A stretch of 64,000 nt of DNA from contig CAWBLP010000015.1 in NCBI GenBank assembly GCA_963789495.1, positions 62,001 through 126,000 on the forward strand, written 5' to 3'. A program made the position numbers and the translations under genes. Source of the stretch: CAWBLP01 sp963789495 (GTDB lineage Bacteria > Pseudomonadota > Alphaproteobacteria > Acetobacterales > Acetobacteraceae). Each line of letters opens with the position of its first letter. The first letter of the stretch is position 1. Shown piece after piece: positions 52,048 through 59,800 of this stretch. The notes under the pieces are model-generated. The model worked only from the letters and a program-made list of their open reading frames with translations, did not search any database and was not told where the DNA came from.

Positions 52048-52686
52048 TCAGCCAGGCGCGCTCACCAGATCGAAGTAGCAGGTCAGCCGCTTGTAACCCT
52101 CAAGCTGAGACCAGATCACCCCGCTCGGCTGTGCCGGATGCAACACCGTATCGGCGGTCAGGATGGTCTTGCCATACTGCAGCAGGCCAAAAAACTGCGT
52201 CATCGACTGATCGCTGCAGTCCTCCTTCATCACCGGAGTGACCCCGCAAGTCGACGCAACACAGGCATCGACATCGTAACCCATAACGATCCAGTATTTT
52301 GGCGAGCTGGCGACGTAGAGCTGCATCTCCTCGTCCTGCAAAGCATTGGCGTTGCGCTTGCTGATCCGTGTCAGTCGCGCCGCCGACACACCACCCAACA
52401 TGGCGCGAACCTGGTCGGTTGAGGGTCCGCCGAAACTGATCTCACAGATCTTGCAGGCCGACGCTGCGGCCAGGTTCAGGACGCGGAGTTGATAGCTGGT
52501 CACAACCCCCCAGCGCTGGCGGAAGCCGCGCCGCTCGTGGCGAGACTGCGTGTCGATGCCGCGTATGCGAAACGCGTTGTCGAACATGCCCGGCTGCTCG
52601 TCGATCACCGCCACCACCGTCTCCGCGGCATGCGCGGCGAGGTGGATCTGCACAATAGTGTAGAAGTCGGTGCTGTAGATCTTCAC
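52048..52686 (-). CDS. Hypothetical protein with several cysteines
   Basis: A 212-aa protein I do not recognise. The GTG at 52686 is selected because GGGGAG precedes it and the residues from VKIYSTDFYTIVQIHLAAH onward read as a folded alpha/beta start; an ATG-initiated frame would begin upstream at 52794. It has cysteines in ACKICEISFGG, DACVASTCGV, KEDC and LTCYFD, and no signal peptide or membrane helix. Base use is less GC-biased than in neighbours, suggesting acquisition. It is divergent from the aldolase gene. Confidence 0.5.
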   Translation of the reverse strand: MKIYSTDFYTIVQIHLAAHAAETVVAVIDEQPGMFDNAFRIRGIDTQSRHERRGFRQRWGVVTSYQLRVLNLAAASACKICEISFGGPSTDQVRAMLGGVSAARLTRISKRNANALQDEEMQLYVASSPKYWIVMGYDVDACVASTCGVTPVMKEDCSDQSMTQFFGLLQYGKTILTADTVLHPAQPSGVIWSQLEGYKRLTCYFDLVSAPG

Positions 52687-52839
52687 GGCACGCTCCCCGC
52701 TGTGATCGCGCGTCAGGTTATGACATCGTATCAGTCGGCGTCGCTCGATCATAGCGGATTGATATTGACCAATCTGGCGCACCATCGCGCCCACCCGCTA
52801 TGCTGTCTGCCAGCAACGATGCGATCGGGAGGATCTGCC

Positions 52840-53808
52840 ATGCCGCGTTTCAAGGACTATGTGCCGCACGGCGTCATCCCCGCCACGCTGCTGGCACTGC
52901 ACGATGATGGCAGCATTGACGAACGCGACACAGGCCGCCACCTGCGCGACGTCGCCGCCACGCCGGGCCTGTCCGCCATCACGGTGAACGGTCACGCTTC
53001 CGAAGTGCATGCCTGCACGTTCGAAGAACAGCGGCGCATCCTCGATCTCACGCTGGACGAAATCGGCGATCGGTTGCCGGTGATCAGCGGCGTCTGGGCC
53101 GACGGGTCCGACAACGCCGCCCGGATTGCGCGCATGGCGACCGAGGCCGGCGCGTCCGCACTGCTGGTGTTTCCGTCGCAGGTGTTCTCGATGGGCGGGC
53201 AGCTTCGCCCGGAGATGGCGATCGCGCATTTCTCCACCATCGCCGCGGCCACCGACCTGCCGCTGATCGTGTTCGCCTATGCTGAACGCAGCACGCTGAG
53301 CTACCCGATCGACACGCTGGTGAAGCTGGCGGAGACGGTGCCGACCATCCGCGCGATCAAGGACTGGTCGAACGACCCGATGCTGCATGAACGGCAGATC
53401 CACACACTGCAGTCGCTGCCACGGCCGGTGAACGTGTTGACGACGCATAGCGCCTGGCTGATGAGCTCGCTGACCATGGGCTGCAACGGTCTGCTGTCCG
53501 GCTCGGGCAGCATCATTCCGGACTTGCAGGTGGCGTTATGGCAGGCGGTGCAGGCCAACGATCTCGCCCGGGCACGCGCCATCAACGACCGGATCTATCC
53601 ACTGGCGCAGGCGTTCTATGCAGCGCCGGCGCTGGACATGCACAACCGCATGAAGGAGTGCCTGGTGATGCTGGGGCGGATGGAGCGTGCGGTGGTCCGC
53701 CCGCCGTTGGTACGGATCACTGACGCGGAACGGGCGCGGCTGCGGGAAGCGCTACGGCTGGCAGGGTTGCTGGAGACACCGCAAGGCGAGGGGCGCCGCG
53801 CGGCCTGA
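52840..53808 (+). CDS. Dihydrodipicolinate synthase/N-acetylneuraminate lyase family aldolase
   Basis: A 322-aa class I aldolase of the DapA/NanA superfamily. The Schiff-base lysine is in TIRAIKDWSND and the catalytic tyrosine in LIVFAYAERST. The GTTGE loop of true DapA is replaced by NGHASEVHAC, so this is unlikely to be the lysine-biosynthetic enzyme; it is more like catabolic members acting on sugar acids or hydroxy-oxo acids. GGGAGG precedes ATG 52840. C-terminal helices (FYAAPALDMHNRMKECLVMLG) are family-typical. Confidence 0.88.
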   Translation: MPRFKDYVPHGVIPATLLALHDDGSIDERDTGRHLRDVAATPGLSAITVNGHASEVHACTFEEQRRILDLTLDEIGDRLPVISGVWADGSDNAARIARMATEAGASALLVFPSQVFSMGGQLRPEMAIAHFSTIAAATDLPLIVFAYAERSTLSYPIDTLVKLAETVPTIRAIKDWSNDPMLHERQIHTLQSLPRPVNVLTTHSAWLMSSLTMGCNGLLSGSGSIIPDLQVALWQAVQANDLARARAINDRIYPLAQAFYAAPALDMHNRMKECLVMLGRMERAVVRPPLVRITDAERARLREALRLAGLLETPQGEGRRAA

Positions 53809-53822
53809 GCAGGCGTTTGCCG

Positions 53823-53905
53823 CCTGTGCCACGCATCCGGGTGCGGGTGGGGTGCGGCAAGTGTCGGGGCTTTGCCCCGAACCCCACCAGGAGGCGTTGC
53901 CTCCT
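53823..53905. repeat. Dispersed multi-hairpin repeat R7, left part, split by IS110 copy B
   Basis: Left end CTGTGCCACGCATCC, GTGCGGCAAG, GGGGCTTTGCCCC and GGAGGCGTTGCCTCC, ending at the CT core (53904-53905) where the IS110 begins. It continues at 55198. Confidence 0.8.
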
Positions 53906-53953
53906 TGTATCTCTCCCGCGCTCCCGTCCCGTGGTAGAATTGCGGTGTCGGGT

Positions 53954-54073
53954 GCGGATGGAACCCCGTTGCCTCCTGGGGCGAGCGAGCCCGTGGTCCA
54001 GCGCGGGGTGCCATCCGCGACGTCATCCCTGAGCCCGAACAGTCGCCCGGGCCGCTCGTCGAGCCCGCATCAG
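53954..54073 (+). ncRNA. Predicted IS110 bridge RNA, copy B
   Basis: The leader folds as expected of a bridge RNA. Stem GCGGATGG (53954-53961) pairs with CCATCCGC (54011-54018), extended by ACCCC with GGGGT (53963-53967/54005-54009). The enclosed loop holds CGTTGCCTCCT (53967-53977), identical to the left target up to the core CT (53895-53905), and GGTCCAG (53995-54001), the reverse complement of the right target CTGGACC (55196-55202). A second hairpin (about 54031-54057) presents ACAGTCGC (54039-54046), identical to the element's right end (55189-55196). A right-donor guide matching TGTATC is not clearly seen. RNA ends are guesses. Confidence 0.65.
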
Positions 54074-54088
54074 CAAGGACGGGATCCC

Positions 54089-55036
54089 ATGGATGCGACA
54101 CACTCCGCTGCGTGCTTCGTCGGCATCGATGTCGGCAAGGCGCATATCGACGTTTTCGTTCACCCGTCCGGCGCAGCGTTTCGCCTGAACCGCGATGCGG
54201 CGGGCCTCGACGATCTGCTGGTGCGGCTGCGACCGTGCGCGCCGACCTTGATCGTGCTGGAAGCGACCGGCGGCTTCGAGCGGGTCGTGACGGCGGCGCT
54301 GTGGGGTGCCGGCCTGCCGGTGGCGGTGGTCAACCCGCGGCAGATCCGCGATTTCGCCCGCGCGAGCGGTTGTCTGGCCAAGACCGATCGGTTGGATCCG
54401 CGGGTCATTGCCGGTTTCGCTGCGGCGATCCGACCGGAACAACGGCCGCAACCGGACGCGGCGGCGTGTGAGCTGGCGGACCTGGTCGCGCGCCGGCGTC
54501 AACTGGTGGAGATGATCAGCACCGAGACGATGCGCTCGCAGCAGGCAAGGCTTGCGGCGGTCCGCCGCCAGTTGGCGGCGCATCTGGCGTGGCTGAACAA
54601 GGCGTTGAGCCAGCTCGACGCCGATCTGGACGCCGCGGTGCGGGCGAGCCCGGCGTGGTGCGAGCGGGCGGCGCTGCTGCTGTCGGTGCCCGGTGTCGGC
54701 GCTGCCACCACCCGGACGCTGCTGGCGGATTTGCCTGAACTGGGCAGCCTCGACCGGCGTCGCATCGCCGCGCTGGTGGGTGTCGCTCCGGTTGCGCATG
54801 ACAGTGGTCAGCACCATGGCACGCGGCATATCCGCGGCGGGCGCGGCGCGGTGCGAGCGGCGCTCTACATGGCCGCCTGGATCGGCAGCCGATGGAACCC
54901 GGTGCTGAAGGAGACGTACCAGCGCCTTCGGGCGGCCGGCAAGCCGCGCAAGGTGGCTCTGGTTGCGTGCATGCGACGCTTGCTGACGATCCTCAACGCG
55001 ATGGTGCGGAACAACACGCCATGGCGCGCCGCGTGA
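54089..55036 (+). CDS. IS110-family transposase (bridge-RNA-type recombinase)
   Basis: A 315-aa protein, identical to the one at 38949-39896: RuvC-like DEDD domain (GIDVGK, VLEATG, KTDRLDPRV), coiled middle and Transposase_20 domain with the SGQHHGTRH serine. The ATG at 54089 is 183 bases into the element; longer upstream frames translate the leader RNA region and are rejected. Identity of the two copies indicates recent transposition and a probably active element. Confidence 0.93.
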   Translation: MDATHSAACFVGIDVGKAHIDVFVHPSGAAFRLNRDAAGLDDLLVRLRPCAPTLIVLEATGGFERVVTAALWGAGLPVAVVNPRQIRDFARASGCLAKTDRLDPRVIAGFAAAIRPEQRPQPDAAACELADLVARRRQLVEMISTETMRSQQARLAAVRRQLAAHLAWLNKALSQLDADLDAAVRASPAWCERAALLLSVPGVGAATTRTLLADLPELGSLDRRRIAALVGVAPVAHDSGQHHGTRHIRGGRGAVRAALYMAAWIGSRWNPVLKETYQRLRAAGKPRKVALVACMRRLLTILNAMVRNNTPWRAA

Positions 55037-55197
55037 AGGACGCTGTCGTGCCGACTGAAGCCAGGCCTGGGGCGGGCGGCGTCGGGTCAAGACCGAAGTC
55101 GCCGCAGGCGATGGCGCGCAGCGTCAGTCTTGAGGCGACGCCGCCCGCGCCGGACAATGAAAAGGCGACACGACGCTTGACAACCAAGACAGTCGCT

Positions 55198-55285
55198 GGA
55201 CCTCCAGCAAAGGCACAGCCTTTGCAATCAATTCGGTTCCAAGCGCCGGGCCCTTGATGGGGGGTCGCGGGCAACGTCCCCACCA
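55198..55285. repeat. Dispersed multi-hairpin repeat R7, right part
   Basis: Continues with GGACCTCCAGC, AAAGGCACAGCCTTT, CGGTTCCAAGCGCCGGGCCCTT and GGGCAACGTCCCC. The G-rich/C-rich arm pair in the middle of longer copies is missing, so R7 was already a deleted form. Confidence 0.75.
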
Positions 55286-55345
55286 CTGTCAATGCGCGTG
55301 CGCCAGCCCATTTACCGCGGATCGCGCAATTTCGGAGGACATGTC

Positions 55346-55549
55346 ATGCCAAGCCGGTTGGTGAAGCAACGCAAGCGAGCTGCGCGACAGGCGCGTCGTA
55401 ATGCGGAGGTCGCGGATGTGCCCACAACGGTACCCGAGCCGAATGCCTCGCGCGTTGCGCAAGGGGGCCGGGTAAACCGGGAGGAAGAAATGAAAGCGGA
55501 TCCGACGGAGGAGGCGGTCAGGCGGATGGTCGAGGCTGCCTACACGTGA
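55346..55549 (+). CDS. Small basic hypothetical protein
   Basis: A 67-aa protein of unknown function: MPSRLVKQRKRAARQARRNAE is strongly basic and could bind nucleic acid, followed by a Pro/Asn linker and an acidic C-terminal helix (ADPTEEAVRRMVEAAYT). GGAGGA precedes ATG 55346. It lies next to two other small stress-type genes (68-aa protein and CspA), in opposite orientation. Confidence 0.55.
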   Translation: MPSRLVKQRKRAARQARRNAEVADVPTTVPEPNASRVAQGGRVNREEEMKADPTEEAVRRMVEAAYT

Positions 55550-55622
55550 TGCGGTCCGGAATGCCTTGCATTAACCGCATGCCGTCGCTGTGAAAGCGTA
55601 CCGTCCTGCTGCGGCGGGCTGA

Positions 55623-55829
55623 TTAGCCGGCGGCGCCGGGGGACAGCAACTGGCTTTCCCGCACCACGCGCTCATGCCCATCCTGCGTATGTTTAACGCG
55701 ATACTGGCAGATATTGGCTTCAATCGGCAGCCGGCGAGAAATGGTGTAAACGCCAGGTGGCACTTCGCCGGCGTATTTGTCGATAACCAGACGCACACGG
55801 TCGCCAACGGCGAATTTGTAGGACACCAT
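55623..55829 (-). CDS. Small SH3/KOW-like hypothetical protein
   Basis: A 68-aa beta-rich protein: YKFAVGDRVRLVIDKYAGEVPPGVYTI, then EANICQYRVKHTQDGHERVVRESQL. The pattern of a G-D-x-V opening strand followed by a C-QYRVK and H-R-V-E-QL segment recurs in small alphaproteobacterial proteins of unknown function. AGGAGG sits ideally before ATG 55829. It follows cspA in the same direction, past a terminator hairpin. Confidence 0.7.
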   Translation of the reverse strand: MVSYKFAVGDRVRLVIDKYAGEVPPGVYTISRRLPIEANICQYRVKHTQDGHERVVRESQLLSPGAAG

Positions 55830-55852
55830 CGATTCCTCCTGCCGCGAAGTGG

Positions 55853-55877
55853 CCGGTGCCGCATAACGCGGCACCGG
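55853..55877 (-). terminator. Probable cspA terminator
   Basis: A perfect 10-bp stem, CCGGTGCCGC with GCGGCACCGG, around the loop ATAAC, 18 bases downstream of the cspA stop. It could end the short cspA transcript and separate it from the 68-aa gene. No T-run follows. Confidence 0.6.
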
Positions 55878-55894
55878 GTCTCGAGGTCAGGTGG

Positions 55895-56101
55895 TTACGA
55901 AACCTGCAGGTTCACTGCGGAGGTTTTGCCCTGCTGGCCGCGCTCAATGTCATAGCTGACCTTTTGGCCCTCATTGAGACCGCGCAGACCGGCACGCTCC
56001 ACCGCCGAGATGTGCACGAAGACGTCCTTCGAGCCATCGTCCGGCTGAATGAAACCATAGCCCTTTTGGCCGTTAAACCACTTGACTGTACCTGACGACA
56101 T
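55895..56101 (-). CDS. Cold shock protein, CspA family
   Basis: A 68-aa single cold-shock domain. RNP1 is KGYGFIQP, RNP2 is DVFVHISAV; it starts SSGTVKWFNGQ and ends TSAVNLQV. It binds single-stranded RNA and DNA as a chaperone. GGAG lies upstream of ATG 56101. The 290 bases upstream are gene-free and may form the long leader usual for this family. Confidence 0.96.
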   Translation of the reverse strand: MSSGTVKWFNGQKGYGFIQPDDGSKDVFVHISAVERAGLRGLNEGQKVSYDIERGQQGKTSAVNLQVS

Positions 56102-56575
56102 CACGTCACTCCGGATAGATCGGCGACCCGCACTCTGCGGACCGTATTACTTTTCAATGGGAAGTGCCGGAAGCGAGCGTGTCGCGAACTTGGGCATGCA
56201 TGACCCACGGCGAAAAGTGCCGAGAGCCGGATATGGGGCTGACTGGTGGCAAAATCCAGCGAATTTCGCGAGGTCCGGTTTATTTTGCCTGCTGCGTCGC
56301 AGCACGCGTGTGTAGGTTCAAGACCTAGGCCCCTGATGGCGTGGCATTTCCACGCCCGTCGCGTCGGCACAAAAAGGCACAGAGCACATATCATTGATCG
56401 GGTTGAATTTCAGGCGGTGCCGGATGCCGTTCCGGCGGCCGTGTGTGTCGCGCATGACCCAATCAGCGGCGGATGGCCGGCAACCGGGCCTGTCAGGCTA
56501 TGCTGCGCCTTCCACTGGACGCCAACCCCTCGAAATGCGCCACGGAATGTCCGGGCGCTCAAGGAGGGGCAAATT
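56102..56575. other. Gene-free region upstream of cspA
   Basis: No reading frame here is credible. The first part is likely the cspA promoter and leader (minus strand). GC content dips around 56130-56300. No cold-shock box was identified with confidence. Confidence 0.4.
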
Positions 56576-56800
56576 GCGATCCGACCAACGGCCAATGCAG
56601 CAGGCCGCCGGCCCGGGCAGAGAGGTGCGGGGATTCCAACTGCCGCTCACCTTCGAGGGTGCCTCCGCCAGGCACATCCATGGCAATGCGCGCCCGCTGT
56701 TCGATGTCTCAGGATGCAGGCGCGGTGCGGTCGGCGCGTTCGTGGACATGGCCGCGATCGTACGGATGCGCGAAGCCATCCGGCGCAGCCGAAATCGACG
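56576..56800 (+). pseudogene. Fragment of a PAS/PAC sensor domain
   Basis: Plus-strand translation QQAAGPGREVRGFQLPLTFEG, then RHIHGNARPLFDVSG and RRGAVGAFVDMAAIVRMREAI resembles the end of a PAS domain with its PAC motif (usual form: GAVGAFVDIT). There is no start and no kinase domain after it; repeat-like sequence (R8) follows. Probably the leftover of a sensor kinase gene. Confidence 0.45.
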
Positions 56801-56805
56801 GGGAT

Positions 56806-56872
56806 TTAAGCGGCAGCGCCCCTCGATATGGGTTCCGGAGGCGACGCTCCCGACGCTTGCCGGCGGTCAGGC
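56806..56872. repeat. Dispersed multi-hairpin repeat, copy R8 (partial)
   Basis: Short, diverged segment: GCGGCAGCGCCCC, then GGTTCCGGAGGCGACGCTCC and GACGCTTGCCGGCGG, corresponding to the inner hairpins and right end of the family. It overlaps the stop of the large glycosyltransferase gene. Confidence 0.5.
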
Positions 56873-59800
56873 CGCTGCGGCCTGTGAGCCATTGCGGCGC
56901 GGGCGTGCGGTCGCCGTTTCCATCCGCGCAACCGCCTGCCAGGCCTCGCGTCGCTGGGCGGCCTGACTGGACAGTGTCCCGCTCGCGCGCAGGCTTTCCA
57001 TGGCCGCCTGGCCAAGGCGTCGTCGCAGAGCACCGTCGCGCACCAACCGGCTCATCGCTGCGTACCAGGCCTCTGGCCGGTTCGCCACCAGCAGGCCGCC
57101 AGGGCCATCGGCCAGGGAGCCCCGATACACCGGCCCCTCCGACACCAGCACCGCCAGTCCGATGGCGGCGTAGTCCAGCGCCTTCAACGCGGACTTGCAG
57201 CGATTAAAGGCGGTATCGGCCAACGGGGCCAGGCCGATGTCCCAGGCCGGTTGCGCGGTAAGCCAGGTCACGAAACCGGGGTAGGAACCGCTTGCCGTGA
57301 TCGGCAGTCCCGGCCGATGGATCCAGTCGGGCAGGCCGGCGCGCGTGGTGACGCCCAGCATGTCGATGCTCACCCGGTCACCGAATTCCTGCTTCAGCCG
57401 CGCCAAAGCGGGTTCGATGATCGCGAAATCGGCGTCATGGGTCGCGGTTCCCATGCAAAGGATCCGGACCGGTCCCTGTTGCCTGCGCCGGTCGGGGGGC
57501 AGATCGCACCAGATCCGCTCATCCAGTCCGTTCGGCACGACACGGATATCGGAACGCAGTGCGGCCAGGCTGTCGGCCAGCGTCGGGGTGGAGGTCCAGA
57601 CCGCGTCGGCGCCTCGCAGCAGGCGCTGCACGAGTTTCGTTTTCGGCCGCAGCTCCGCCGCATCGGCATGATTGCGCGGGATGTGCAACAGATCGTCGTC
57701 GATGTCATACAGCAGCTTCGCGCCGGTCTCGCGGCAATGCGCGATCAGGGCATCGGCGGTTGCCAGGGTCGGGATCGCATAGCGCTGGGTGACAATGATG
57801 TCGGCCCGGTATCTGGCTACATCTTCGGCATCAGCAAGCACGACATCGAAGTCGCGGGCAATCTCAGGATGATTGAGTGGCAATAACAAACGGATATAGG
57901 CGCAGGGGGTCAGCGCGCCGCTGTCGAATCGCTCGGGAATGACGACGATGGTGGTGCGGCCCAGGCGCCGCAGATCGATCGGTCCGCGGCGCGGCTTCGC
58001 GGTCCCGACCGTTTCAGGCAGATAATCCCTGGCATAGAAGTCCGCGAGCGGTGGCCGCTGCGGGGGCTTGCGCGGTAGCGGACGTTGCAGTGCGGTGCGC
58101 ACGGATTGGAACGCAGCGAGCCATTCCTCGGGCGCGGCGCGCGGATCGACCAGAAACGACAACGGCCGCCCCTCGATCCGTTCGGGGAAGGCGCCGATAT
58201 TGCTGGCCACGACGGGCAGTCCGGCGGTGATCGCCGCGCTCAGCGTGTAGCTGTAGGTTTCCGGCCACTGTGCGGGCAGCCATGCGAGATGCGGTTTCAC
58301 CCGGGCGAGCAGCTCCGGCAGCGCGCCCTCGTCGTACTGTCCCGTCAGCTTGATCCGCCGAACGACGCTTGGCGGCAGTTCTTCTTCGGGATGGCCGATC
58401 AGGTGGAACTCTACCTCTGTTGGATCCGCTGCCTCGATCACCGAGATGGCTGGGTGCATGCCCTTGTGCGGCGCAAGTACGCCGAGCAGGGCCACACGGA
58501 GTTTGCCACCTTGCAGGGGCGGCGGGTCGATCGGCCATGGACCGGGTGCGACCGGCTCATGCGGCACCACGATCGCGCGGTCCGCCACGCCGAAGCGGAC
58601 CAGTCGGTCGCGCACGTCCCGGCTGGGGCAGATCACGCGTTCGGCTTCCTGGAACAGCCATGTGAACTGTCCGCGCCAGGCCAGGATGTCGCGTGCGCCG
58701 TGGGAGGGGCTGTCCGCGATGCAGGCATTGCAGGTTGCCGGTCCCGGCTCACCGCAGAAGAAGCTGTCCTTCCACGGCAGCATGTTCACTTGCGGGCACA
58801 GGGCGAAATAGTCGTGCACCGTCACATCGAATGGTACGTTCAACCGATGCAGCAGCGTACGCGCATCGAGGTCCATGCCGAGCAGATGGTGCACATGCGC
58901 GCGCACGACAGGAAATGCGCGCAGCACCGTGACCAGGTCGGCAATGCGTTCCTCCGGCAGCACCAGGTCGGGATGATCCGGCGTCGCGGCGACCGTCAGC
59001 GACGCCCCGCGTGTGGTCGCGCGCAGCAGCAGCACATGGGCCCGCCCTGCCAGATGCTGCACCAGGCGGTCGATGTGGCGGTCCACGCCACCACCCAGGC
59101 CATGCGACAGCATCAACAGGACTGGCAATTTCGAGCGATGGAACAGCGCGATGGTGACCGCGAAACGCGACGGGCCCGCGGCGTCGAGCTTCACATGCTG
59201 GGCAACGATGCGCCGGTATTGCGGATACCGCCGAACCAGCAGCTCCAATCCTGCGGCTGCCGCTGAGTCGCTGCCGGCGCCGAAACTGACGGCCCCCTCG
59301 TGATACACGAAGGTGTCGCAGGCCAGCATGTGGTGCCAGCCGCGTGCGCTGGCGCGCATGCAGAAGTCGTTCTCTTCGCCGTAGCCCTTGCCGAAGGTCT
59401 TTTCGTCGAACAGCCCGACATCGTCGAGCGCGTCGCGACGGATATACATGCAGAAGCCGACTGTGGTGGGCACTTCCACCTGCCGGCCTGCGTTCACGGC
59501 GTGGCAGGCGGCGTCCAACGCCTGCAACGACATGTCGAACGGCATCGGTCCGCCGATCGTGCCGGGATAGCCACAGATCGTGGCGTTGTTGGAAAACGGT
59601 GACACCGACGCGATGCGCGATCCCGCGTAGGCATTGGCCGCCAACCGACGCAGCCAGCCCGCCGGAACCTCGGTATCGCTGTTGAGCAGGGCGACATCGT
59701 GGGTCCCGGCCGCCTGCATGCCGCGATTGACAGAGGCGACGAAGCCGAGGTTGCGGCGGTTGCGCAGCAGCATGATGTGCCCGGCGGTCGCCAGCCCGGC

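Larger units (their letters stand above)
53906..55197 (+). mobile_element. IS110-family element, copy B (1,292 bp)
   Basis: Left end TGTATCTCTCCCGCGC, right end GACAGTCGCT, no inverted repeats. A CT dinucleotide stands at both junctions (53904-53905 and 55196-55197), the same core as in IS621. Comparison with R1 and R6, which lack an insertion, shows that the flanks GTTGCCTCCT and GGACCTCC are contiguous in the empty repeat. The transposase is identical to that of copy A, in opposite orientation. Confidence 0.92.

Noticed and set aside
53687..54088. N-terminal extension of the IS110 transposase through its leader
   Set aside because: The extended frame translates flanking repeat and leader RNA sequence, and the two copies would have different N-termini. 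The ATG at 54089 matches the family start.
1432..56872. R1-R8 repeats as a CRISPR array
   Set aside because: Copies are kilobases apart, of unequal length and without regular spacers; no cas genes are present.
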